A DNA stretch of 64,000 nt from Mesocentrotus franciscanus (Eukaryota > Echinodermata > Echinoidea > Camarodonta > Strongylocentrotidae). Location of the stretch: assembly GCA_037976565.1 (NCBI GenBank), contig CP137666.1:5064060-5128059 (forward strand). Reading direction: 5' to 3'. Below are positions 1-13,500 of the stretch, one piece after another (positions within the stretch are counted from its first letter, which is position 1; each line of letters opens with the position of its first letter). The translations under genes were made by a program, and so were the position numbers. Under the pieces are notes generated by a model. It was not told the DNA's origin. It searched no databases and saw only the letters and a program-made list of their open reading frames with translations.

Positions 1-867
1 TCTAGGGCATTCAAATCAGCTGAACGTTAGTTTTATCATGAAAATATGGGCAAGCATATATCACATTTTCAAAGAAGAAATAACAGATGAGTACTGTATG
101 TTTTTGCATGCTGAAAAGGTTGAAATACACTAACATTTTATGGAAATCAACATATAAGATGAAATGCAGAGTAGACAACTAATAATGTTTAGATTAAAGG
201 ATAGAGGATAATACTTATGTAACATACAATCATGCACAGGAAACTCTTACACAATGAAAAATGTTACATCTCTATAGCATTCTCTACTCACCTCATCTTC
301 TTTCTCCTTTTATATTGACACATAAATGATTGCAAAATAATGAAGCATTTAAAGAAAATGGCAAAGCAAAATATGAAATGTGCAAAAACACAGGCTACAT
401 GTTTGTGAAGAATAAAATAATAAGGAATAAATAATATAATTAAAGCATTAATATGGAAAAGCTTTATGGAAAAATCTAAAGTTGATAAACATACAATGAA
501 AGATAAAGAAGGATGAATGTTGCAAATAACTGACATACACATACATGTAAAAGCCACAAAGCTACATGTACACATAAAAATGATTGTGTTTCATGAAATT
601 TGGAAGAGTGTTAAGATGGAGACCTCCAAACTACACTGGCTTTTCATCATGGGCCTGAGTATCAGTATTCAAAGAACAAACTAGAATTCTCTCACGTACT
701 GGCATACATTCTATCTTGGATTTCTGATATTATGTGTACCATCTATTTATATACATGAATAGTCTTTGTCATATATGAGAACACACAGCAAGTGAGAAGA
801 TCAGTTGTACCAGCATATCCAAGTACAATGAAATATGATATGATGTCATAGAAGAGAGGGAGAGAGA

Positions 868-908
<41 letters not shown>

Positions 909-1078
909 AGAAAGAGACAGACAGACAGAGACAGAGAGAGGGGTACATTTGGAAGGAGGGAGAGAGAGAGAAAGACAGGGAGGAAAAGATGGATGAAGGA
1001 AAACAAGTGAGGGATAGAAAAAGGGGGTAAATCAGAGACAAGATGGAGACTGCAAAATATACAGAGAGATATCTAGAC

Positions 1079-1113
<35 letters not shown>

Positions 1114-1401
1114 ACAGGGGGGAGAGGGGGGAGGAAGGCAGAGACAGAGAGAGAGAAAAACAGAGAAAAGGAGAGAGAGAGAAAGAAATAGACAGGAAGC
1201 AAGAGGTCATAGAAAGAAGGAAAACAAAAGAGAATGAGAGAGACAGAGCAAAACAGGGATAAGAGTGAAAGATAGATAAGGAGATGATAGTTTGAGCCTG
1301 AACAGCAGACAACATTAGCTAGAGATACGTGCATCAGTCAAGGCAAACAAAGACACACCCTGATAGAGACACAGAGCTAAGCAATTAACATGACAACTCA
1401 C
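1..1401. other. Intron or downstream part of the myosin gene, no exon seen
   Basis: I looked on the minus strand for the next conserved head segment and found none. The stretch is AT-rich, with purine-rich microsatellites in 855-1260. Confidence 0.7.
855..1260. repeat. Microsatellites: (CA)n and (GA)n within a purine-rich tract
   Basis: (AC)17 lies at 869-902 and (AG)14 at about 1083-1110, embedded in 400 bp of AG-rich DNA. The tract is intronic. Confidence 0.95.
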
Positions 1402-1569
1402 CTTCTCAATGAGATCACATATAGAGATATTATCAAAGTAATCAATGTGTGTCCATTCAATGCCTTCTTGGATATACTCTTCTTGCTCTTCTCTCAATGT
1501 CAGCTCTATGAAGATCTGCTGAAGCTTCTCATTGCAGTAGTTGATGATAAACTGCTCAAAGTAGTTTTT
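1402..1569 (-). CDS. MYO1B-like: Myosin I exon 12 (residues 416-471), last exon inside the window
   Basis: It encodes [20 protein letters not shown], then [20 protein letters not shown], then [26 protein letters not shown] is the conserved lower 50-kDa helix. Family members usually have D/E-NSFEQF here; this gene has KKNYFEQF, an unusual lysine pair. Acceptor is acacag and donor is gtgagt, phase 0. The next expected exon (GI.A.LDEEC type) is not found in 1-1400. Confidence 0.97.
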
Positions 1570-4500
1570 CTGTGTCATGTAAATAACCAAAATAAAGATG
1601 TCTTACCCTTATGAATACAATTTCTAATACCTGTCACAACGCCAACTAGACTCTACACCAACTCTATACCTATGGATTCTTGGCCATTCCTGGAAACAAA
1701 ACTGTTTATTCGGTCTGTTGTCAGTCTGGTGCCGATCTCATTTGGGTGACTTAGGTATAAGAATAGCACTTAAAAATTATGTCTCTTCAATCTTAAGAAG
1801 TGACAATGACCTTTTTGCCAATCACTAAAAATAAAAGAACATTTCTTCCTGGAACCTCTGAAGGCTAACTCTAATGTATTGGTTGTCATGTCTTTCAGTA
1901 TCTCTGAGCATATCATTAATCTTGAATATAATGTCTGTTGCCCTGATAAATAATTATTTGGCATTTCTTCCGCATTCCTTTTCTTTGCCTGAAACATCGT
2001 AGTTATATTACCTAATGAATAAAAGACAATACATTTTAAAGCCAACTTTAAAAGTGATAAAAGGTAATTTCCTTTTACACAATATACTGTATGAATGGAT
2101 CAAAACTTGGAAGAAATGCTCATTAGGATAAATGATTTTGCTGAAAGTAGAAAGCTCCCTCTAATTTGAAGTACAGAATAGATATCACCATACCTTGAAG
2201 ATTTCAAACCCGTAGATGTCCAGTACGCCCATGACTTTCTTGGCAGCTCCTTTTTTCACCTGCAGATAATAAGGAAACAAAATATACAGAAATAGGAAGG
2301 AAAACTAATGATGTGAATATTCCATCAGGAATAGTGTCATTGCATAAACAAGTCTTTTCGACACGAAGGTAGGACAAAGATAACAACCTTTCAAGATTAT
2401 CTTGGCACAGATGAGGGTGTGATATGCCAAACATACAAAATGTCTGTTGATGTGGTCTGTTTATATCACCTACCATATATCAAGGATGTACACTCATGGC
2501 ACCGGCCATCAGGCTTATCACAACATGAGCTCAATTTAGTATTTCATTCAACCAATGGACATGCTTTAAAAGTGATTCATCATTCATATTATGGTATAAG
2601 TGGTGTACATTTTTACTTTTAGCGATAGATGTGGATTGCTGCAAAGCCAATTACGAAATTGATAGCTTCTGTAGCCATGCCATAGTCATGAAAATGCCTC
2701 TTTTAAGTAGCCTTCAATCTCTAAAAGGAACATCATTTTGTAGACAGAAACACTGATATGATCTAAGAGAAATGTAATCTGAATGCAATAACATGTATCC
2801 TTCCTTCAACCCCCTCCTCCTTCACAGGCATACCAGTTATAAGTAGTCTTTGAGTCCTTCACACCAATAAACTGCCCTGATACTCTCATTGATGGTCCTG
2901 ACAATCCATGAGAAGAGCTGATCATAAATATACAGTGCATCCCTGGCATAAAATGCCTAGGCCACACTATGGGTCCTTCACACCCCAATTCCTACACCCA
3001 CCTACCCCCAAATACAAGATTTAAGAACTTTGTGTGTGTACTTGACTTACCCTGATACTCTCATTGATGGTCCTGACAATCCATGAGAATAGCCGATCAT
3101 AGATGGCTTTACACAGGGCATCCCTGGCATAGAATGCCTGGGATGCACTCAGGGTGGTAGTGACCTTGTCACCTTTGCCCCCATACATGGTACGCTTGGT
3201 GAGGGCTCCCATTACACTGTGACGTTCACACTGGAACAGGTCACATACACTGTCCATTTCTGTCAGTGAAAGATACAAATTTGTCCAATTAACAATCAAA
3301 ATTATCAATTTTGAGCTTTTTCTATTTTAGAAAAAAAAAATGATAAAATATGATACAAGAAACTACATGTATAATTTGCCAGAGCTAAAGCTGGGATAAT
3401 AATATATAAAAGCATACTGTTATTAGTATCATTTCTAATCTCTCATTCACTACATGAAGGAAAAATATAAACATAGACTCACTGCTTTGCCATGGAGTGT
3501 CAAAATAAGTATTGTAATTATTTCATAAAACAAAGAGCATATGGTACATTCCAAGAACATGTAAGAACAAAGATGATTGTTTAGAGGCATTATGAGGGGG
3601 GGGGGCATTTTGTGAACAGGTGTCTTAGGCTTCATAAAAGAAAAAAGGTCATTTATTCTGCGAGTCACGGTTTGGAGAGAAAGATATTAAACAAAGATGG
3701 CCTACATCATTTTTTTCCAGCTTTCTTTACTCTTTAAACTTTTGCTATTAGCCTTCTCTTGCAATTAGTCACAAAACCTTGCCCTAGATCGTTTATTGCC
3801 ATTAGAAAAAGCCTGCCATTATATTGAATGTCAAGTGGGCTAAAGCTGTATCAATATCCAAAGTCCACAATAAAGCATATCTCTTAAGGCTTGTTCACAT
3901 ATGACGGGGTGATCCGCAGCAAAAAAGGCTGCTTCATTTTTTAACTTGTAAATGAATGGCAACTGCGCATAACAAAGGTCCCAGGCATATTCACTGAGCT
4001 CTGTGTAATAAGATATAGAAATGTGAAGGGTACTACACTTTCCGTTATCATTAAAAAATGCAGCAGTTTTGCCGCGTAGTATCTGAACGAGCCTTCATTA
4101 AACAACCTACTGGTCATCTATGAAGGACACTCAATATCAACTCTCATAACTACCTACAAATGATTTGTACTTTGAACAGATCAAACAACATCGATAAACA
4201 GTAATGTGTTTGCAAGGTCTTTAACAGTTTTCGTTTCAATCAAGGTGTCTGTCATATGGTTGGCTAAAGTTTCAAGCTGGGTGGATCCAGGATTTTGAAG
4301 GGGGGAGAACAATTTGTAAATTTCTAAAACTTTCTGAAAAGCAGGAAAAAAAGTCAGGTGCCTTTGGGTCACAAATGTGAAAGGGGGCCCATGAACCCAA
4401 TTATGGTGAACACATTTTTCTTTGGTGAGCTTGAGATATGCCACTTGGGTTTAGAAAAGGAGGAGGGGGAGGCAAGGACCAGTCGTACCCCCTAAATGGG

Positions 4501-7500
4501 CCACCATCTAGGATTCATGAATCTATATGTGCTGCACCTTTTATCTTCTCCTAGCTCAGGATGAATCAAGCTTTGAGAGAAGAGGAAGGAAAAGGAGGAG
4601 TAGGAAAAGAAGGAAGAGCCCACCTTCTTGGTTCATGATCTTCACTCCCTCCGTTCCGTTATGGGTTACATACTTCTTGAACTTGATGTTGCCCAGTTTG
4701 AGGATGCTCGCTAGGAGCTTGTAGACACCTAAGATCTCCTCGTCAGCAAATCCGATGATCTGCATGGCTTTCTGAAATGTCAACATTACAGAACACTCCT
4801 TAATATCCTCATCACTTTATTACATCAGTCTCTTTCTACTTTGTTTATTTTTAGTTTCTGCCTATTTTCTACTTGTATTTAAAATTACAATAACAATGAC
4901 AAAAAGGTGAGTCAAACATTCATACACATACAATGTAGACAATGAACACATTTTTTCTGGTCATTGGATATACTACTACATGAACAAAGTATTTAAATTA
5001 TTTAAAAGTAAAGAGAATGCACGGTACATGTATTTTCATAAAAACCTCCTTTTATTCGAGCAAATTATCTGATAAAGTGGATTTGCTGCATTAGCATCTA
5101 ATATCAGGATAGTAGTACAATACAAATTTGATTTCCTAGATGAAAATCAAGAGAAAAATCAAACAGTATTACTGTTTTGTGTCTCCTCTATTTTATAAGA
5201 CGTGTCAAAATGCAAATTATTTTGAATATCCTGTATGCTAGACATGATCATATCAATAAGAAGAAATGTCAAAGGGTATCCCTTTACTGTAACTGTAATT
5301 TCCTTTCAGTACAAACTTTGACAGGTTTTGTCCGTCATTTTTCAGGCACTTCATGAAAATTGTTTAATTGGATGATATTCTGTTAATCCCTAATTTCCTA
5401 ATTAGTTTGTAAACCTGAGCAGTCCCTGGTTGTTCCACCTTAAATATGCTCGAAAATTTAAGCTGGCACATGGGGAAACTTTACATAATGGAATTAATCA
5501 TACTTGGCACCATGCCAAATAATCGGGGGAAGAAACGAGTTGATCTAAAAAAAACATTGTTGAAATCATGCATTCCTAATGAAGTCTCGTAGCCTAGATC
5601 TCTGTAGTGTGTTGGTTAAGTAGGCTCTCACATAACAAAGTCTGTTCTTGATTAAATCACTATATTTAATGACTAAAGTGTAATCATGTTTATTATTTTC
5701 ACATTTACATGGTTTGCAGAATGTCATATTAAAGAACAAGGTATTGTCAATGGCAGTAACAGCTTTCTTTCAGGCAGCCAACAAATAATAAAGCCATCAC
5801 AGCAATTCCTACAGTGAACGATTTTTCTCAAAAATTTTCTCGACTTGTCTCTGACTTTAAAAAAAAGGGAACTCATTTTCCATGGATTGTCCTCATTTCA
5901 AGGATAGCTAGGAATCCTACATTCAGCACAAACAGGTCACGGTATGTCTGAAATGTATCTTCCAAATCCCAACACCTGGACATATCAACCTATCCTTATC
6001 TCTCTTCCACACCAGGTCATATTATTTTTGGCTAATATAAATGCATCTCCTGTTTTTCACTTAATGAAAGAAAATAAGTGTTTTCTTCCCACCCCACATC
6101 AGATAAATCATTTGCTAAATAGAATCTCATATTTTGGTTGCATACCAAATGATATTTCAGTGAGAGTGGCCTACTTGGCAATTGGATGAAAACAGCAATA
6201 CAACATGGCTGGAAATGTGTCATCTCTCAAATTCCAAGAACAGTGACACATGCCAATACACTGTATTCCTTGCCCCAACCAAATTTTGCACCAAAGAGGC
6301 CCTGAATACTACTTCTATCTTTCATGCCAACATAAATATGTTACAATATGATAACATTTGACAATATTCTGAAGATAAACAATCAATACAAGGCAAACAA
6401 CATTTTCATAGGAATTTTTAAAACTATTTGGTTTATTTACCTGTGTAATAGCAAAGTTATCTCTATCACTGATTTTGCTGGTGTCATGTGTCCCACTTTG
6501 GCTGAGGTAATGGTAGTCTTCAGGATTACGACTCAATTCTAGTTCTTCTACAAGTTAAGAATATTGGAGGAAAGATGAGACTTAGTGATAACCATCATGA
6601 CCATCACAAATTATGTCTGAATGTCAAAGAAAAAATCTGAGCACAATCTTCAACAAGTGTATTATGTCTCATCATTGATTTAGCAATTCACCATATTTCT
6701 ATGAATTTAAGCTAGCAAACTCAATTTGTACTTCTAAGATGTATCATTATTTTTTATAGTTGAATTGCCAAAAATAAGATGGAGATACCATGGTAGAAGT
6801 ATTAATGTTGGAATAGTTTCTAGAAGAAAGTCGATGCAACGGTTCCCAATAAATAAGCTTGAACCCTCAGTTACCAAGTCCCTCATATACATGTTAAGAA
6901 GTATGTTTGCTTGTAGGCAAAATAAACCACTCGGTCAATCAAAACCTAAATTAAAACAATCAAATACATGTACATGCATTTCATTAGTTATAAAATATAC
7001 CTAACTCCACTGTTGTTTTGACCTTGTTTATCGCTGGGGCAATCTCAAATATTAGGCTAATTATGCTTGACAATATTGTGTTGAATCAAAAGGCCCTGTC
7101 CACAATAGTATTGTGGGTAGGAGAATGCTATCCTCTGCTGTAATTAGCATCACTTCAAACAAAATATTTCACTCTTCTATTTTTGAGGTGCATGCATGCA
7201 TGTATGAATATAAGGCCATCCCTCATCACCTGTATTGACCTACTTTACATTCTGAAAAGAATTGACGGCCTGTGCAATAATACATCACATCTCCCTTTAC
7301 AATCAAACATGCCTCATTTGATATGCTAGACATGAGAAAAGGGAAGGGCATGAGGGTTGTAAAAACACAATGCCTCTCAATGATACATGCATCATTAAAG
7401 CCATTATTCAGATTAAAACACCATCACTTTGTGGTTAACATCAACATTTTTGTATACTTTTCAAGCATTTTATCACCTTCTTTGCAATCCCAAGCTCACT

Positions 7501-10500
7501 ATTCACGTCTTTCAATACATCCTCTTACAGATCACAAACAAAGCAATCAACATACTTCTAAGCAAGACTCAAGTTGTAAACTCTATGTAGTAAATATGAG
7601 AAATAAATTGAGAAAGGGCTTTAAATATTACTGTCTTTTGTACACATCCATTTCTTATACAAGGAGGTGCAAGGATTTGAAAAGTAAACACCATCCAAGT
7701 TTTGGTAAAATCTTGGAGCAAGAGAAAGCCCCGGCACAGATAAAGATGCACATTCAAAGAGTCCAATATTTGTTTCTCTTTAAGAAAACTTACTCATCAA
7801 AAGCTCTGGTGCTCCTGATAAAAGCTGGTAGAATATATGAAAGTTTCTCTCTCCTTCAGGCTGTGATATCACTCGAGATTTCTCCAATAAATCTGGGGGG
7901 AAATACAAGACAGAGATGCCACTAATAACAAAAATAACTTTAAAAAATTGAAAAGTCTTTCTCATTAAATTGCACGGAAGTTTCGTAAGATACATGAATA
8001 AAATTAACTTTGGATTTGCTTTTAAAGAGAACACATGCAGTACTTGTATCTATCCCCATCCCATTCTTCCCTCAGAAAAGGGTATATAAATGTGTTGGGT
8101 CAAATATACTGATGTTGGGATATACAAAAGATTCAGATTCCCTCTATTAAATGTTACCTTATTCCATCTACACAATCAATGTATGTTCTTAATTTCATTA
8201 CTTCATACATACATATAACAGTTTAACCTCAATTAAACATTTTCTTTTAATCCGAACACGATTTTAACACAACTCTCTTAAGTTAATCACACAAAAATTG
8301 AGCAACATAGTTCAATGATTTCTGTATATTTCTGATTAACTTACAATTTGTGATAACACCTCCAACCGGATCACCTTTGAAATCAAACTCTATGTCCATA
8401 TACTTTCCCTGAGAAGGAAAATATTAAAATTATTATAAGTCAGCTCCTATTTTACAAATTTTTTTCAGTCTGTATCACCTATCATCTCAGGCTACATATT
8501 ATGATCTCAGTATGTCATTAAAACATGCATTTTAATAGCGGGCACTTTGTGGATCGATCATCCCTTCCACGCCAAGCTATTTGGATAATGGTATTGCACA
8601 GTCCATTAATGCAGTAGAGCATTTCATATATCATTAATGGTTTTCTTGATCAAAGGGCCATGTACATTATTACATAAATGTAGTATGATCAGTCTTTTCT
8701 ACCCAAAATTAATAGGTTTGTTGTTAATCACCAGACCGTGTATATCATTATGGTCATTATGGTGATATATTTACAGTAGCAAAGTTTTTCCAACATAATA
8801 GGTTTTTGTAAAAGGAGGAACATGTACATGTACCTCATCACAAAGTATCATGGGAATATAAAAATAGCCTTTCCTACACAACTCGTACAGTAGTTTTCTC
8901 GACTGCAACAACACACAGCACGATAATCACAAAAAACGACAAAATTGATATCAGTTCCATATCATATTCATGCGTGTCATACATTCTAGCTTTTCATTGG
9001 TTATCTAAAATAAGGCTCAACAATTTAATGCAGTGTTACCAAACGATAGCCAATGACTTCATTTAATGTTTATCCTCAGTGTTGGCACCTGCCTCTCTCA
9101 ATAGGATATTGCTCTTGTATGTGTAAGTTAGTTTCTATGGGTGAGGGGCCATGAAAACTAATATCATAAAGGAAAATTATAGAGGTGTATATACATGTAA
9201 CAGTATGATTATTGTATTTTGTTTTGCATTGTAGAAACTGTTCCCTTCAACATGTAACATATTGCAATGACCATACTATCATAACCACATCTACACATGT
9301 GAATATATAACTATCTGTACTAATTATATGTACTATGTAGAAGGAATTGTGTCACATCTCATGATTTCTAACATGTGGGATCTGAATGTACCGTTCCTTG
9401 TTCCATATTCGAAGAAGACAACTTTATCTTTACTCTAATTTAATCATACATATAGTGCTACGTGTATGACATATTGCCTTTTGGTAACCAAAAACATTTG
9501 AAAAGATCTTTTGAAGTACTGATTATCATATTACAGGAAGTATGAGCATACTATCTATTCAAATAAATATTTACTTTGTAATGAAGCTCTAACACAATAA
9601 CATATTGAACTTTATACTGGATAAGAAACAAAGAAACAAACAGTAGCATGATGATTAGAATTTAGAAGACATCTATCTTTCATCTGTTGAGAGCCAGAAG
9701 GGTGTTAACTTTACATGTATGTTATAGTACAAGAGCTAACGCCCTTATTGCTCCAAAAAGATGATTCACTGAGCTCAGCTCTATATATTAGATACAGAAA
9801 TGTTATGCATATTACACTTTAAGTCATCATCAAAAAATGCCAGAGTTTTGCTGTGTCATATCTGAACATGGCTTTATGAATACCAGCATTTCAGTCAGGA
9901 TTAAGTTGGCATTTCAATTCTTTCTCGGTAGCCAAGGTAATCAAAATGTCAGATCATACATGTGAGATCACCTTCCTTGATACAAGGTCAGTAATGATAC
10001 CTAGGCAAGCATCAGATATCATAAAGAAAAGACTGTAGAAACCAAATAATCATAGCTTAAAGGCACAGATATGTTGTACTTACAAATCTTGATGAGTTGT
10101 CATTTCTGCTTGTCTTTGCGTTTCCAAAAGCTGAAAGAAACAAAAAGATAATGGGTGTTATGATAAAACTAGAAAAAATAAGAAATATTAAGGGTCCCAC
10201 TTACAAAATAGTAGTACATGGTAGGTACATATTAAAATCTTCAAAAGCCTACTTGTACACAAGATAAAGGTATTTGTAATGCCTAGTGCTCAATGAAAAA
10301 AAATCTCATGTTCTACAGTATTTTCATTTTAACAAAATCAGATCATAACTGTTCATAATCTTACAAAACTGAGTCATAACAGGTATAGAAATGAACATCA
10401 TTATTGACAAGATTACACTTGAAGCATAGTTGTATCATAGATTCACCACTTCATCAGACTATTGGTTGGGCCTTTGTTTCTTATCCAGTATAAAGTTCAA

Positions 10501-13500
10501 TGTTCTTTTGCCTTTGGTAGTGCTCCTTTAAAAAGTACTGGTAGATATTTATTTGAATAGATTGTATGCTCAAACTTCCTGTAATATAATAATGTAATCA
10601 GTACTTCAAAAGATCTTTTCAAATGTTTTAAGTTACCAAAATGAGCTAAGGAATTTTTTTTTTTTAAATATTCACCAAGAAAATCTCACAAAGAATTAAT
10701 TTTACACTGAACTAGCCACCAATGATGAACGCTTTTATCTTTTTCTTCAGTCCTCGTGTTTCAATATAAATAAATCATTTAGGCTACCTATATGTTTTTC
10801 TCACTGGTTAGATGAGTTTCACTAACTTCCAAGACTATGATTTTCCCACAAGCATTTTTGTCAACACAGGAGGCCACCACAAGATGTTAACCACCATCAT
10901 CATCATTTCTTCCTCAACCACATCACCATAACCTCAAACATCTATGCTACCCCCTTTTAGACTAGCAAAACTTATCCTATGTCTAAATGAATACATACTA
11001 TGTAATTATTATTTTTCTTGTCTGAATGTCACATGTCAAATTGTTGTAGTCCTATAGCAATACAATGGTTTTTAATGTATGAGAAAAATAGTGTGTAATG
11101 TGAAAAGAAAGAAAGATTGTAGAGAAAATTCAAGTGAATTAAATAGTGAAGCATCACTTCAAACATAATGATGATAAAGAATCATAGTCTATCAGCTGTA
11201 TGAATATCGTGTAAAAAGAAAAAAAGAGTGTATAACTGGATGGGCCATATTTTAAGCGCACACTGATATCACCAGCCAGTTGCAGATTTCTATGCTTGAG
11301 AAATGCCTACATATCTGTATGGAGCCTGAATGAACATTAACTCTGCATAAAATGATATGATTAATGCCCTTCTGGCTCAAAACTGAAAACATGATGTACA
11401 GTTATCATCTTTATAAAAGGTTCCTCTCAATGATGTTGTTATCCGAGAGCAAGTAATTGATGTACAAGGATTCTTTGTTTCTCCAGACAAATTTGGTATA
11501 ATTTTCTCTTGTGTGAATGCCTCCTTTGCTTTTCATCATCCTCTGTCATCTCGATGATGAATCATCACATCCTTCATAAATCCACCAGCAGCAGCATGGT
11601 GTCTCCATGATGCCATGCTCCATCACCGCATCACACATCATAATTGAAATGTATTATTGATCAGTTCATAGCCTGTAGCTCAGTACAGGGAGGTTATTAT
11701 TAAGATTCTTATTTGCTCAACATATTATTCTGTTCGGTGTTCCATGTGAGATGAGCTGGCAGAAAGAGGGGAAACCTTGGACTTGTTGATAAGATATCTG
11801 CTTAATCTGGAGCCTCACTAGAGGCATGAATTTTGTTTTGTTTAATTTGAAGGCGATTGCAATTTCAATATGTTTCATCATGATATTAAAATGATACATG
11901 TACATTCAGAAAAGAGAGATAGAAACAATTAGAAAGATACAGAGAAGAGACAGAGAAAGAGAGACAGACAGACAGACAGACAAAAACAGAAAGGAAGAGA
12001 AAGGGAGAGAGTGACAAAGAGAAAGAGAAAAGAAAGAGGAGAGAGAGGGTGTAAAGGAATCGAGAATCTGTCGATGAAGGAAACTGTTGTCATGGTAATG
12101 ACAGAAATGCTGAGGAAATCATAATTCACTCTTTGATGAAGCTATGCCCAAAATTACCCGAGTGGCTGATTAAATATACAAAAAATGCATCACCAAACCT
12201 TTGCAGAGGCAAGAAATGGTTATGGGTAAAATGCATGCTTGGAAAGGAAGGTTGAGCTCTGTTAGAGGGACAAAGTTGGTAGTTAGCAACCTTTCTAATT
12301 GTGGCTTTATAGAAAAGAACTTCTCATTTTAAGCATGTGTTGTATTTTTTTAGGCCTAAAAAGAATGTGTATCTTTCATAAGTACATGTAATTAAAAACT
12401 GTGATTTCAGAAACTTTGGTCTTTTTCAAATTAACATGTGCTGGTTAGCTTTGATGCATACATGGAAATATGTAAGGTGTGTGTCCTAATAAAAACAATT
12501 CCAAAACAGTACATGGCAAAGCAAACAATTAAGAAATGTCAATGATGCAAGATTCATTGTCAATTGCTCAATATCCAGGCAACATCTTAATTTCATGTAC
12601 ATGTACAACTATTTTGCACATCAATTTTTTCATCAATATTGAAGAAAATATGAGCACATTAATAAATTTTCTTTGCTAATGATCAGAAAGAAAATTATGA
12701 TCAGATGCCACTTGGTGGCACCTCCAAAAAATGTCAACCCGTGGGTGATAAATCCCCCCCCCCTCCCAAATATACTTGAGGTACTTTTCATTACTGAAAT
12801 TAAAGTGGATCTTTAAAGAGATGTGAGGTAGTCACTATGAATCATCAGAGGTTTGAAATGTTGAAGTGGTTTGTATATATCTGGAAGGTATTCCAGCCCA
12901 GGGAACATTGAAGCATCTTGACGGGATATGAAAGTCGTGTCTGTTTTGATTGGGCTGACTCACTTTCACTGTCTGTGCTAATCCTGGGATATACGCTTGA
13001 TTTAGTGTCTTGGTAAATTTAGAAATAGGCATTCGTCGCTTGCATACCATGCACACACACACACACACACAAAGTGACAAAACCAACAACAAAAAATACA
13101 ATTTAAATATAATCGAGTACATTTAAAAATTGGGATTATTTTGTGTTTTGTGTGATCAAAAAAAAAATGCACTAATATCAATTTTCTTTCTTTAATTCCT
13201 CAAAAGTATTCTCAATATCTAAGTAAATAACATACATTTGATTTAATGTAGTAATACAAATTTTAGGATAATCATTCTAAATATTTCATCAATTTTCTTT
13301 GCTTGTATAACACACTAAAACATCTATATCATCAACTATATGTAAATTGTGCATGTGTGTGTTTAAGAAATAAATCTCTGTTTAATAGCCCTTTTCTTTC
13401 AAATTAAAAAAAAGATTCTTGACACATCTTTAATTCAGCCTAATTGTTCCTCATCATATCTATTTTACATGTATATAACATACATGAACAATCACTATCT

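Noticed and set aside
1043..1237. Arg/Glu-rich frame
   Set aside because: Translation of a GA microsatellite.
7323..7925. 200-codon plus-strand open frame
   Set aside because: It is antisense to myosin exon 7, has no recognisable domain and low-complexity intron-like composition; chance in AT-rich DNA.
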